Source of the DNA: Chamaelirium japonicum
Taxonomy: Eukaryota > Streptophyta > Magnoliopsida > Liliales > Melanthiaceae
Direction: 5' to 3'
Assembly (NCBI GenBank): GCA_947650365.1
Contig: OX393550.1
Location: 69,061,744-69,125,743 of the forward strand
DNA: 64,000 nt
In this document: piece after piece, positions 20,753 through 32,149 of the stretch
Layout: each line of letters opens with the position of its first letter
Numbering within the stretch: position 1 is the first letter of the stretch
Position numbers and translations under genes: made by a program
The notes under the pieces: generated by a model
Seen by the model: only the letters and a program-made list of their open reading frames with translations
The model's database searches: none
What the model was told of the DNA's origin: nothing

Positions 20753-21125
20753 TTATCTTCCCTTATGCTGACTCTCTCGGATACACCTGATGACCTCTTT
20801 AGTAGAGAATTTGAGGAGTTGGTGATTATAGAAGGAAACAACATTGATCTGATGGAGGAAAGGCCTGTCCAAAATGACATTGTAGTTTGACGTCCCCTCG
20901 ATAATAGCAAAACGAACTGACACTCGCATGTCGCTGCTAAGATCGAGTATAAACCTTGCCTCGCCTATCGCTATGCTTTGTTCTCTATTGAGGTCGGTGA
21001 TGGCCGTGGGGATTATATCAAGACTCTCGTATCTATGGCCGAGGCATTTGAAGAAATTAGATAACATGATGTCAATTTAGCTGCCAGTATCGATGAGTAT
21101 CCGGTTGACCGAGCTTCCGTTGACC
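20753..21125 (-). pseudogene. Gypsy E aspartic protease fragment
   Basis: The minus strand from 21,125 reads NGSSVNRILIDTGS, with the active-site DTGS at about 21,090, followed directly by a stop codon. After the stop, a 104-aa open piece (20753-21067) continues in protease style (MLSNFFKCLGH, later FAIIEGTSNYNVILDRPFLH). The stop right after the active site kills the polyprotein. Confidence 0.8.
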
Positions 21126-21302
21126 GTGAGCCGAAGGACCAAGGGGTCCTGGTGGGGAGTGCATTCTCTGTTGAGATCCAATTTGGTGAAGATGATCGCC
21201 GGCCATGGGTGGCCTTTGATGGGTTTCTCGATCCAGGAGTCTTCAACTTGAGCGAGAGTGCAAACGTGGTGGACACACCATACTTGCCGTTCTACCTACT
21301 TC

Positions 21303-23162
21303 CTAGTCGGAGTTTGATGATGGAGGTTGTCGTGGATGCTGTAAACATTCGCTCGCACGAGAATGGGAGTTGATCGATGCACAACTGAGTGAATCCAGCA
21401 TGCCTCCTTCTCCCTCTGAGGGGGGGGGGAGGCGGGTGTGAACTTCTTGCCCTGTTGGTATTGGATTTGAAATCCAGGAGATGGCCTTGCTCTTGAGGTC
21501 CTCCAGGTGGTATTTCAGGCTCAAGCACCGGATGGTAGAATGGCCATGACACCGGTGGAATTTGCAGTAAACCAACTTATCCTGCGTTTGCTTGGTGCCA
21601 GATTGAAGCGGGTTGGGCCTCCTGAGGTAGCTCTCATGCTGGATCTGTTCAAGGATGACATCGATGGGCAAGGTCCAGTTGGTGAAGGTGGTTCTCCGAC
21701 GCTTGGTGGGCCTATCATATGCCCGTCGTGGTTTCTTGGAGGGCTCTCCTTCCTTGGTCTGAGCATTGTTAGCTCGAGCTGTTGGTCGCACTGGTTCCTT
21801 GTCAGATGGACACTTCTTGAAGTCTAGCCTTTTGCGAGCGACTTGATCATCTTCAACCTTGATTTCCCGCTGGATTTGATCGAAGAGTGCTCTGAGGGAG
21901 GCAGGGGGATTGCGGATGAGGTCGTTATAAATGTGGAGGTCGCATCGCAGAGCGTTATGAAATGCCAACATAATCACCTCATCATCAAGGTGGCGTCCGG
22001 AGAGCACAACATGCTCGTTCCGGAACCTCCGAGTGAACTCTCAGAGGGTTTCATCCGATCCTATCCTGAGTCGGTAGAGGGAGTCCAGTTTCTTCTCCAG
22101 CTTGAGTTTCAGTTGATAGTGTTAAACGAAGAGGTCTGCCAGATCCCCGAACAGACTTACGAAGGTCATAGGGAGGTTGTGATACCAGTCCAGTGACATG
22201 TCATCTAGGATGCCAGCGAAGGTTCGACATAGAATCTGATTATCATGGTTGTGCGACATTAATTCCTGCTTGAAGGCGAGGATGTGCAGTGTCGGATCTC
22301 CCGTCAGACAATTGAGCTTGGGGAGAGCGACGACCTTCCAGCTGCTAGGAAATTGGGTCAAGAGAATTTGCCGATGAAGCGGCCCTTCTGAGACGTGGTC
22401 GTTCCTTCGATCGCTCTGTAGGTCGAGAAGATATTTCCAGGGTTGAGGAGGAAGATAAGACTCAGAAGTTCTTCCTTCTTGGTGATGCTCCACTAGGGCT
22501 CGGTCGTTACTGAGGTGCAGCCGAGCCCTGGAGTGATGCCTTCCGTTGTGAACATCCCTTTGATTGCACGAGTCGAAGGATGATCCCGAGTAGAGTGGCT
22601 TCAGGTGACAAGTCGACTCGTCGAGACACTCCCATATGCTCTATTTAGCAGGAAGAGGCGAGGGTCCCCTTGAAGGGGGCTTGAGGGACCATCGGGAGGT
22701 GCCGACGATCGATCATTTGGAAGGAGCAGGGGAGGGGCTGAGTAACTGATGAACGTTTGCTTCGTTGCTGACACCGATGACTGACTGCAGGGGGTCTGCT
22801 CCCGCTCCGACGGTGATTTGTCGGAGGGAGTCTCTTTCAATCATGAGAGCAACATTTTGCTTTATGAGAATGAGGAGTTGGAAATCCACTGCTGTGATTT
22901 GGTACGTTGTTTGAGCATCGGCACCGGGAGAGATGTGCGCTTTCCCTAAGCGCTGAGAAATTAGGTTGGCGAGTTGAGGCGGTTGTCGAGGTTGAGCCTG
23001 GGTGGCGCAATCAACTGACATGCGACTCCTTGAATTAACAACGAGTTGTTGTTCCGGGTACTGGCTTGTTGCGAACCAATGACTCATTGAGCGACTCGTT
23101 GGATACTGAGCGTCTGAGTGCATGCTGCTTTCCTCCGGCTGGTCCATCGGTGTCTTCTCCAT
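21303..23162 (-). pseudogene. Gypsy E gag fragments
   Basis: Three open pieces in gag order: 22713-23162 (N-terminal, Gln/Pro-rich), 22122-22493 (capsid-like, ILLTQFPSSWKVVALPKLN and DMSLDWYHNLP) and 21303-22007 (ALRCDLHIYNDLIRNPPASL, then the metal-binding type motif YCKFHRCHGHSTIRC followed by LKYHLEDL). This Cys/His pattern near the end of gag is typical of Tat-like gypsy elements. Frameshifts between the pieces, and no continuous frame into protease, show that it is dead. Confidence 0.8.
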
Positions 23163-23279
23163 TTAGGTGTAACGATAGAGACAGATGGATTACTCGGGCA
23201 ATCAGTGGTTGCTACCGAAGGAGCTGTGAAGCTTGGAAGTTGCGGGTTGATAGTGATTATCTCACAGACAGTGCCAAAC

Positions 23280-24566
23280 TGTGGCAGAGGATTTCGACCA
23301 TCGTACGTGATCCTCCTCCAACAGTTGATTGAAGGTTTTACCCTTTGGGATGTGGCGCACTTCGAAGCACTGAGTTGTAACTTGTTGAGCTGTCACACAA
23401 GCACTATAGAGTAGAGAGAGAGAGAGAAATAGAGAAAGTTGACACATGATATGGTGACGAAGTTCGACCGAAGCCTATGTCTCCGTACGGTAAGATGTAA
23501 CCTTGGAATCCACTTTCTTTAAGTCTAAAATAGAGCTACTCTCGATAGGCCGAGGAGTGTTTCTTCTAAGTAGACAGAGGGTGGAGAAGGAGTTTGAAAA
23601 CCAGGAAGGGCGAGGAGCTCTGGAAACAGAAAGTAGGATTCTGGTCTGGAATTTTGGATCCGAAATCATTTACAGGGTCTATTATTTATAGTGATTTGGT
23701 TTATCTGGGGAATATTCCCAGTAGTATCTTGGATTTGGTAAATATCCCGGGGGACTTACCAGACCCTAGATAGTGCAAGTGGGCCCCAAGCAAGGCTGTG
23801 GGTCCCACTGTTTTACTCGTGGGCCCCAAGCAGGGCTGCAGATCCCACCGTCGTGCTCATGGGCCCCAGGCATGGTTGCGGGTCCCATCATCTTGCTCGT
23901 GGGCCCCAAGCGGGGCTGCGGGTCTCATCATCGTACTCATGGGCCCTAGGCAGGGCTGCGGGTTCCATTGTTATACTCATGGGCCCCAAGCGGGGCTGCG
24001 GGTTTTACTGTAGGGCATTAGCCAAATTTTGCACCCATAGTTTGCACTATAATGTATGTAAAAGGGGGGGAGCGTTCTCTCGATAGGCTGAGAGAAGTTT
24101 CTTATAAATGGGTTGCTCGGAGCAACTAGAATCGGGCCGAGGGAAGAGAAGAGAGCTCTGGCTTTGGCTCTAGAATCTCCTCCTCCTCTGATTCAATGAC
24201 GAACCTACCAATCAAACCCTCATCTGGATGCGAAAGGGGTCCTTTTATAGCTGAGGCATGTGCTGATATGGCAGTGATGATGTGACAGTGTTGAGGTGGC
24301 GTTGATCCTGAGCCTGCCTATTTGGGCTGTTGCGTGGGCCCATGTGGGTCTGGTCTGGTCCGGTATAATTTTTGTAACCATAGTTATCCCCTTCCAGTTG
24401 GGTCAGGGTTCTGTGGGTTGACTGGGATCTCCGGATGCAAAGAAGGTCCCACTGCGCCATGTGGCTCGAGCTCGGACAGTCCTCGGTGCTGCAGGGTTGG
24501 TAGGCTTGAGCTACCTGAGCTGTCAGTTTAGTTGTGGGCCAAGGCAGTAGACTTTTCACATTAACA
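23280..24566 (-). mobile_element. 5' LTR of gypsy E (1287 bp)
   Basis: On the minus strand it starts TGTTAATGTGAAAAG and ends GCCACA, a TG...CA LTR, followed three bases later by the degenerate primer site (about 23255-23277). It carries a six-unit 40-bp minisatellite and a short GA run near 23410. There is no partner LTR, since the 3' end of the element is deleted. Confidence 0.75.
23779..24018. repeat. 40-bp minisatellite, six units, in the gypsy E LTR
   Basis: GGGCCC-starting units begin at 23781, 23821, 23861, 23901, 23941 and 23981, an exact 40-bp period. The consensus begins GGGCCCCAAGCGGGGCTGCG and continues with GGTCCCATCATCxTxCTC. Units differ by a few substitutions but have no indels. 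Confidence 0.95.
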
Positions 24567-25093
24567 TACCACTATATATATTATGGTAAAAATGTTTGAT
24601 ATTAAATTTTATACTTTTCACATCTTTATGTTTAAATTCATTTTGTATATCCTTGCGACATCTTTGGACACTACCTACCCTTTGTATCTTCATCGTCATT
24701 ATCCAAGCCTTATCCCATTAAGGCGGGTCGATTATGAAGCACATCTACATTTTATTTGTTGATTGATTTTGGAAGAGATGGAGAAATAAAATCAACATAA
24801 GGTTGTCATTTTTGTTTTTTCCCTCGTAATAATGATTGTTTTTAGCAATTAGCATTTTGTTTTGTAATTGTTTCCACGAAACTTAAGATGGATTTAGATG
24901 CTATAATTTTGCTTCCTCCTGTTGTGAATATCTTTGATTCTTTGTAACTTTGTAGTGAAGCTATTTTTGGGTCTCTCTATTTCAGGCTAATTCACAGCTT
25001 ATTAGTAATGCTTGCACATATGCTCTTTCTGCAGAAAAGGTTAAGTCTTTCTGTTTGGTTTGGATGAAACTGTGGATTTTTTACTCTTTAAAC
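24567..25093. other. Unassigned AT-rich stretch
   Basis: No open frame and no repeat pairing seen. It may be host DNA flanking gypsy E. Confidence 0.4.
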
Positions 25094-25115
25094 TAAGAGC
25101 ATCTCCAATAGCCTC

Positions 25116-25361
25116 TGTAACATCCGCCCCAAACACACAAGTTATTGTCCGCTTTGCTCGTGCCCGAACGAGAACTTCCCAGGGTGGTCACCCATCCTAG
25201 TACTACTCTCGCCCGAGCACGCTTAACTACGGAGTTCTTATGAATTCTGTAGCAGCGCACGGCTTTAAAACGCGCCTTCTATGTTTGGGAGGGGAAATTA
25301 TATAAGTAGCTCAGGATCTCCTTTCTCCAGACGATGTGGGGCTAACTCGTGGCCTTGTACA
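25116..25361 (-). mobile_element. Cassandra-like solo LTR with 5S rRNA-derived segment
   Basis: On the minus strand it starts TGTACAAGG, has CCCACATCGTCTGGAG and ends GATGTTACA, as in Cassandra TRIM LTRs. In between (25172-25236) it reads AACTCCGTAGTTAAGCG, then GGGCGAGAGTAGTACTAGG and ATGGGTGACC. This is the 3' half of plant 5S rRNA, including the A-box and C-box of the pol III internal promoter; the 5' half of 5S is diverged. CCTC occurs on both sides (25112-25115 and 25362-25365), but the right copy is in a CCTCA repeat. With no second LTR in view I call it a solo LTR. Confidence 0.8.
25172..25236 (-). other. 5S rRNA-like internal promoter segment within the LTR
   Basis: Homologous to about the central and 3' part of plant 5S rRNA: GTTAAGCGTGCTCGGGCGAG, then AGTACTAGGATGGGTGACC. 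It is not a 5S gene, because the first half of the RNA does not match and it is embedded in an LTR. It may still direct pol III transcription, as reported for Cassandra elements. Confidence 0.75.
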
Positions 25362-25800
25362 CCTCACCTTACCTCACCTCACCTCATCCATCTTGGCATC
25401 CCAGCCTCAGGAGTCTTGGCTCTTGGCTATTGGTCTATTGGATCTTGGTCGTCACAGCCTCCCTCCATAGGTTCCTCAACAAAGAGGTGCCCAACCCGCC
25501 ACGTCACCGCCTCAAAGTATTCTACTTAAGCAGTCTCCTCCATAGGATCCTCAAAGTGGAAAATCGTGCGCTCTATATTGGGAGCCTTTGGGCCTATATT
25601 GTGACGATCCCTATATTGTTCAAGGAGCCATTGAGGGAGGCATCTCCCCTCCTCAACAAAGAGGAGCAAAGGTAACTCCTCCATAGGCTCCCTCAACAAT
25701 AGGGAGCTATCAGGGAGGCTGTTGGAGATGGCATTTGGGGACCGCTCCTCTTTTATGACTTTTAGGGAGCTATCCGGGAGGTTATTGGAGATGTTCTTAA

Positions 25801-26184
25801 AGCAAAAACTTAGATAAACCATGTAGAGTCTCATGGTGCAAGAATTCAACTGTAAATCACGGAGTATTTCCGAATTTTATGCTCTCCTTCAGGTATCACA
25901 AAACAAACCCTTTTGTACCCCAATGTATTCAACTCTGTAACACTTTGGTTGATGTACTATTGCTGTCATCACTGCTGTAGGAAATTCATGGTCTTCTTTT
26001 TATTGTACATCTTTCACCTTGGGCTTCTGCGTTGTTGGATTTTTTGCCTCCATTTATTAGGAAGCAGGTTCTTCTTTTTATTGCATATTGAATTATTTAA
26101 TTATTATCTGATGCTTCTTTAACATAATGAATGAGTATATTAGAGAAAGTGTTGGAGTTGCATCGATTGAGAAGGGCAGCATTA
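25801..26184. other. AT-rich spacer, nothing recognised
   Basis: T-rich sequence with short open frames of low complexity only. No gene or repeat pair seen. Confidence 0.4.
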
Positions 26185-26192
26185 GTGATGAC

Positions 26193-26751
26193 TAGGGGTG
26201 AGCGTCGGTTTTGTCGGTCGGTTTCGGTGTCGGTTTTGTCGGTTTTATTTTTTTTCGGTTTTCGAAAAATCAAAACTGAAACCGAAACCGAAATGGTCGG
26301 TTTTTGTCGGTTCGGTGTGATCGATTTTCGGTTCGGTTTCGGTTGATATAAGGTATGCTAGAGCCCTTGGCTCTTGAATCTTGATCGTCGATTCGTCACA
26401 AATAAGTGGATGATTGTGTCCTTACATAGTGCCAAAATGAAATTTCAAAGCAAAATCAACCGACGTTCACTCTTTTGAAGCATTGTAGATGTAACATAAT
26501 TACTTCATACTTGCACTTACTACAAACAAAAGTATTATGGCCGTTGGGTTTACTATTTAAGAAGTCGGGTCGGTTTTTTCGATTTCGGTTCGGTGTTCCA
26601 TACCCGGGAACCGAAATCGAAACCGATTTAATCGGTTTTGTCGGTTCGGTTTGTTTTCGGTTCGGTTTGATGTTCGGTTCGGTTATTTCGGTTAAATTTT
26701 GGTAGGTTTCGGTTCGGTTAAATGGTTCGGGTCGGTTTTTGCACAGCCCTA
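26193..26751. mobile_element. hAT-like element with perfect 8-bp duplication
   Basis: The ends TAGGGGTGAGCG and GCACAGCCCTA are short inverted repeats. GTGATGAC occurs exactly on both sides (26185-26192 and 26752-26759). The 559-bp body has subterminal arrays of TCGGTT/TTTCGG at both ends, an AT-rich middle and no transposase. The 8-bp duplication and the TAGGG/CCCTA ends place it in hAT. Confidence 0.85.
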
Positions 26752-26759
26752 GTGATGAC

Positions 26760-27098
26760 AGATTAAGATGGGATGAGCATCGACAAATTACAATGAAGAA
26801 CTAAGGCATTATTTGTCATCTTGATATTTTCCGTTGTTAGGAGGGATTTTTCACAAGAGTCTAAAAATAAAAGGGAAGATCTAAAATGACATTGATAAAT
26901 GGCCGGCAAAGGAGTCATATAGCTGCCCCAAAGAGATGGATGGTTAGGGTTATAATTGTGCTAATTTTAATTAAATTAAAAAGGGCAAATTTCATATAGA
27001 CCCCTATAGTTTGACCGATTATCACTTACACCTCCTTCATGCTATTGGTGATGTCTTTTTCATTCAGTGGGCAGCAACCAATATGAGTTTCGTGCAAT
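26760..27098. other. Flank of copia A, nothing recognised
   Basis: AT-rich, without a coding frame. This is the left flank of the large insertion; the pre-insertion site resumes at 51,522. Confidence 0.4.
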
Positions 27099-27103
27099 AA
27101 AAC

Positions 27104-29058
27104 TGTTGGAATTGGATCCGCTTATCAGAGTCGCAGCGGAAGCAAAAGATAGATCCGAAGATCATACGGTGTATGTTTCATTACAATTAATTCTACAAAA
27201 CAATCTACATGCAAATCTATGATCTTAGCATATTTGCGGACACCTTAGAGGCATACTACGATCTACGGAAGACATGCATGCATCTAGTTAGGTGTTTAGA
27301 ATCATCATACCTTATGGATTTATGATCCGGAGATAACGAAAAGATGAAGAACCACACTTGAATCGCAAGGGAAACTGTCGGATAGCACCTTGTCCTTTGC
27401 GAATTGAAGAATCCTCGAAATCCCGTCTCTGAGTGCAGGGATTACGAGCCGACGGAGGAATCCGTTGCGAAGACGATGGCGAGCCACGAGATTTTCTCCT
27501 CCTCTTTCTCCTTTCTTCCTTCTCCTTCCTTCCTCTTTCTTCTCCCTTCTTCTTCCTCTCTTTTCCTTGGCCGAAACCACAAAGGAGGAGCAAAGGGGGG
27601 GGGTTCGGATTTTTGGAGGAGAGGAGCACTGGGCCGGCCCTCCCTCTCCCTATTCTACTTATAGGGCCGATCCCCCATGGCTTCAAGGAAGCTAGGGCCG
27701 GCCCTAGATAGATTAGGATAGAGAGGGGTCGGTTTTTAGGGATTTCCAGTGTCTATCGTGAAGCCTGGACGAAAACGCCCATTACGAAAAGTAGAAAACT
27801 GAAAGAGAGACTGAGCGAGGTGCACTACTCGGAATCGAGTTCCGTCAACGCCTATGAGCTCCTGGAATTATTTTGCTCATTCTAAGATCTATATTCATTG
27901 TGTTCTGAGCTATATTTCAGTATTTACCAAAATACCCCTACGGCCCGTAACACATGTGAATTAGGTTCTTAGCTTCCGGGTTTGCGCTCCATCGTGCTAC
28001 TTCGCATCCAATATATCCAACTAGGTCGGGGAACAATTTCTATACGCAACGACAGGGTGGAACCTTCAGGGTTCGGGACCTTTAGCTCTAATCGGATCCC
28101 TAATTAACTGTTCCGGTGACACACCGAAAGTTCCGTTAATCAGCCCTAATCCGATTAACCCGCGTAGCCACCCAGAGTGCGACGCGAGTTGAATTCTAGT
28201 GATCCTAAACTTATGTTACTCCCTCGTAACCCTGTTATCTACTATACTCCGATAATCCTTAGTCCCTCCTATTACTGGTGTCATGATACGACTCGGGCGG
28301 TGGGGAGCACCGTCAGATCCCGATCGATCATCTGACTAGGGTTTGATGACTTATCATCTATAACACCACACACCTTCCGGTGCTATGCCTAGCATCCAGA
28401 ACATCATCAGTCATACTGACAACCACCAGGCCTGAGTTAACTGTATGGATAGATTGACTCATCAAAACGCACTCATCCAACACTGGACATTGGATAACCT
28501 GTAGGGATTACATGTCACTCAAGCGCCAGTCGGGTAACCCAACGTACCGTGGTATTGGACTATGGAAGGTCCGCACACGTGGGCACATCAAAGCACTACA
28601 CAACTGGTTGGCCCAGTGAATATGGTCCCTCAGGGTTAAGGACATATTATTTATAGTAGTAAGACGGTTTATGCACCAGTGTCTGAATCACTGAACTGTG
28701 CACCATCTTGGTTTCTGTTCAACACAAACATCATGCTTGGTCAGGTGAATGGGAATCCCACGTTCCTATGGTGGAGACTTCACCACATCCTCTACCTACC
28801 AACAGCTTGTTCTCGGTGAAGCGACCGACATCACCTAAGCTGTGAACTAGTTCTAGGTCTACACAGAACTGGTCCACTGGGTCTCCCAAGCATGGATCCT
28901 CCATGCGCCTCAGTGGCCTACTGTGTTCCCTAGGGTCCTTTTATTATATGAGTATTATCATATACCAGAGTAGTATTCTAATTAAAGCACAATAACCAAA
29001 GTCATCTTTATTAATGTTAATACAGAAAATCCACGCTAAGGACACACGAGCAACAACA
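27104..29058 (-). repeat. 3' LTR of copia A
   Basis: 1955 bp, plus-strand ends TGTTGGAATTGG and GAGCAACAACA. Contains the palindrome AGGGCCGGCCCT-like motif (about 27632 and 27703), a pyrimidine tract (27485-27570) and the CACCCAGAGTGCGACGC block shared with LTRs of B and C. Confidence 0.9.
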
Positions 29059-29163
29059 ATCTTCCACTTGGCCTAGCGGGGAACAACAGTCTTAACTCCT
29101 ATGGCATCCACGTGCTTCTCAAAAGCCTTGGTCGGTAACACCTTTGTGAAAGGGTCCGCCATG

Positions 29164-29676
29164 TTATCTGCAGATGCCACCTGAGTCACTACAACCTCCC
29201 CTCGCTTCTGCAAGTCCCGGATAATGTAGTATTTTCTGCTCGATATGCTTGCTCTTCTGGTGATATCTTGGCTCCTTGGATTGTGTTACCGCTCCACTAT
29301 TGTCACAATAAAGGACAATAGGATCTTGAGCTCCCGGTACATATCCTAAGTCCGTGAGGAACTTTTTAAGCCACACTACCTCCTTAGCTGCTTCGCACGC
29401 CGCAACATACTCAGCCTCTGTCGTCGAATCCACGATGCATCCCTGCTTCACGCTCCTCCAACTGACAGCTCCTTCTTCTAATGAAAACACAAACCCTAAC
29501 GTCGATCTCCTGGATTCCGGATCTGACACAAAGTCAGAATTCGTATATCCAATCGGCATCAGTTCCTGTGAAGAGTAAACTAACTCATAATCTCTCGTTC
29601 TACGAAGATACTTGAGTATACTTTTCACAGCAATCCAATGCCCTAGACCCGGATTTGACTGATACCTGCTCATCAT
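29164..29676 (-). pseudogene. Copia A RNase H
   Basis: A 170-aa open piece: LGHWIAVKSILKYLRRTRDY, YTNSDFVSDPESRRST (first catalytic Asp region), VDSTTEAEYVAACEAAKE (Glu) and VLYCDNSGAV (Asp), then KHIEQK. The last ~20 residues (GLAEARGGCSDSGG) do not match the family, so a frameshift lies near 29,215. The conserved catalytic set is visible. Confidence 0.88.
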
Positions 29677-29709
29677 GCTTAATGCATAGCATATATCTGG
29701 TCTCGTGCA

Positions 29710-30384
29710 CTACATAGCATATATCATACTCCTTACAGCCGAAGCATAAGGTATCTTCTGCATCTCTGCCCTCTCCTCATGAGTCTTAGGACCCTGATTC
29801 TTGGACAATTTCATTCCATGTCTGAATGGAACCAGTCCCTTTTTGGAGTTGTGCATACTGAATCTGACCAAGATAGTATCTATGTAGGCTGACTGTGACA
29901 GCGAGAGAGTCTTGTTCTGGCGATCTTGAGTTACCTTGATCCCCAGAACATAACTCGCTTCACCCAGGTCTTTCATGTCAAATTGAGAGGATAACCACAC
30001 CTTTACTGTAGACAATGGTCCAACATCGTTTCCAATGAGCAGGATATCGTCTACATAAAGTACTAGAAACACTACTGCAGTCTTATCGCTCCTTTTATAA
30101 ACACATGGTTCATCCACATTCTGCTCAAATTCATAAGACTGGATAGCCTGATCAAAACGTACGTTCCAACTTCTGGATGCTTGCTTCAGTCCATAAATGG
30201 ACCTTTGCAACTTGCACATCAGACTTTCCTGACCTTTTGCGACAAAGCCTGGAGGCTGAGACATATAGATGTCTTCTTCCAAATCCCCATTGAGGAATGC
30301 GGTCTTGATGTCCATTTGCCATATCTTCCAATCATAATGGGCTGCAATGGACAAGAGAATCCAGATAGACTTAAGCATAGCCAC
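29710..30384 (-). pseudogene. Copia A reverse transcriptase
   Basis: A 224-aa open piece with the copia RT palm: WQMDIKTAFLNGDLEEDIYM, SIYGLKQASRSW, LYVDDILLIGND (catalytic pair intact) and MKDLGEASYVLGIKV. It ends YASAVRSMIYAM then a stop, just before the RNase H piece. The N-terminal part of RT (to about 30,620) continues upstream in another frame after a stop at about 30,420. Confidence 0.9.
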
Positions 30385-30766
30385 AGGCGAAAAGGTTTCG
30401 TCATATTCGATCCCTTCTCACTGGGTATAACCCTTAGCGACTAGTCTAGCTTTGCAAGTCTTAACGGTACCATATGGACCTCTTTTTCTTTTATACACCC
30501 ACTTACACCCAACAGGTTTAATGTTGTGAGGCGATGTTACAAGTGTCCAGACCGAGTTTTGGGACATCGATGTCAGTTCTGCCTCCATGGCTTCCTGTCA
30601 TGCTGCATGGTCAGAGGATACCATCGCTTCGTCATAGTTCAGAGAATCATCCTCCTGAAACTCTGGATCCACCATAAAGGCTTCTCCAATGTATCTATCA
30701 GGAGCACTTGTGGTCCTCCCACTGCGACGAGCCTGCGGTGGTTCCATAGGAGTCGATTCTACAATA

Positions 30767-32146
30767 TCATTTTATCTTAGTGGTATCGGCTCCTACTACG
30801 TTTTCTGTCTGCGTACTCCCATCAGTACCAAGCAATTCTTCAAGAACTACTTTACTGGTGGGCTTATGGTCTATTAAATAATCGTGCTCCAGGAATACGG
30901 TGTTCGTCGAAACGACAACCTTTCTATTCTCAGGATCATAAAATAAACCACCCTTTGTCCCTATTGGATACCCAACGAACAAACATACCTTAGTTTTTGA
31001 CTCCATCTTATCTCGCTTGTCCTTCCGCACATGTACTGGACAACCCCAAATCCTAAAGTGATGTAGGCTTGGCTTTCGCTTTAACCATAGCTCCCAAGGA
31101 GTTAGAGGTACTGACTTTGATGGAACAAAGTTTAAAGTATATGCTATCGTCTCTAGGGCATATCCCCAAAAACTAGGTGGCAATGTTGCATAACTCATCA
31201 TAGTCCGAACTATGTCTAACAAAGTTCAGTTTCTCCTCTCAGATACACCGTTCTGTTGTGGTGTCCCTGATGCAGTCAACTGGGATACGATCCCATGCTC
31301 ACGCAGGTACCTAATAAATTCATCCGATAGGTATTCGCCTCATTGATCCGATCGAAGAGACTTGATACTTTTATCCGTCTGCTTTTCTGCTTCAGCTCTG
31401 AACTCCTTGAACTTATCAAAGGATTCAGACTTCTGCCGCATTAGGTATATGTATCCAAACCTCGAGTGATCATCCGTGAAGGTGATGAAATACTCTAAGC
31501 CTCCTATGGCACGGACACTTATGGGCCCACATACATCAGTGTGTACCAACTCTAATACCTCCTTAGATCTGCTACCTTTGGCTCGGAAAGATCTTTTAGT
31601 TATTTTGCCATCCAGGCAAGACTCACACGTCGGTAGGCTTTCTGAAATATCTGGACTTAAAAGTCCTACCTTAACCAACCTGTGAATCCTGTCTGAGGCT
31701 ATATGTCCAAGCCTTAGATACCAAAGGAGTATTGGATTATCTGAGGGATTTTTCCTTTTAGATGAATTAACCACACAAGCTTCAGTTATGTTATCCTGCT
31801 TATGATTGGAGTTAATTACATAGAGACCGTTCTGTATCTTTCCCTTACAAACAAAGGAACCATTCAATTTAATTGACACACCAGAAGCATCAAATAAAAC
31901 TGAAAAACCTTCATTATTCAATAAGGAAACAGAAATTAAGTTTCGTCTCAAGGACGGTACATAAAGTATGTCTCTAAGTAATAAACTTCTTCCATCAAGG
32001 AACTGCAAGATGATATCTCCAACTGCTTCAGCCTCTGCCACGGCCTCAGTTCCCATGCTTATGATCATCTCCCTATCACCCAGTTTTCTTGTCTCCTTGA
32101 ACCCCTGCAAATTATTGCAAGTATGGTTAGTGGAACCAGAATCCAC
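30767..32146 (-). pseudogene. Copia A protease/integrase
   Basis: Piece 31340-32146 (268 aa) begins MDSGSTNHTCNN, the protease active site. It continues with LRDILYVPSLRRNLISVS and the pre-integrase zinc motif (LRLGHIASDRIHRLV..CESCLDGK). The integrase core follows with HTDVCGP and TDDHSRFGYIYL, ending SLRSDQ at a stop, just after the second catalytic Asp. Piece 30767-31222 (151 aa) resumes after the triad Glu with the C-terminal region (SFWGYALETIAYTLN, FRIWGCPVHVRKDKR, CLFVGYPIGTKGGLFYDPE). Confidence 0.88.
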
Positions 32147-32149
32147 AAT

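Larger units (their letters stand above)
18638..24566 (-). mobile_element. Gypsy element E, truncated, with one LTR
   Basis: Minus-strand Ty3/gypsy element: 5' LTR 23280-24566, then gag, protease, RT and RNase H. It stops inside RNase H, so integrase and the 3' LTR are missing. Just inside the LTR the minus strand reads TTTGGCACTGTCTGTGAG, close to the TTTGGCGCCGTCTGTGGG primer site typical of a group of plant gypsy elements. The domain style (CKFH..HGH..C gag motif, DTGS protease, TDxxSS RNase H) is that of Tat/Ogre-like gypsy; the lineage is an inference. It is old, with stops and frameshifts throughout. Confidence 0.85.
25094..25800. mobile_element. TIR element (MITE-like) split by a Cassandra-like LTR
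   Basis: Left end TAAGAGCATCTCCAATAGCC and right end GGTTATTGGAGATGTTCTTA are inverted copies. TAA adjoins both ends, so a PIF/Harbinger-type 3-bp duplication is possible but not certain. The interior repeats GGAGATG, CTCCATAGG and CTCAACAAAGAGG motifs. The Cassandra-like LTR lies about 20 bases inside the left end. Confidence 0.6.

Noticed and set aside
23779..24018. CRISPR-like array
   Set aside because: The 40-bp units are directly adjacent with no unique spacers, and they lie in a plant gypsy LTR; it is a minisatellite.
25172..25236. 5S rRNA gene
   Set aside because: Only the internal promoter and 3' part match; the 5' half differs and the piece is inside a TG...CA-bounded Cassandra-like LTR.
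27312..27711. Overlapping 76-124-residue frames in the copia A LTR, repeated at 49770-50171
   Set aside because: They come from the pyrimidine-rich part of the LTR, occur in both orientations, and lie outside any copia coding region.
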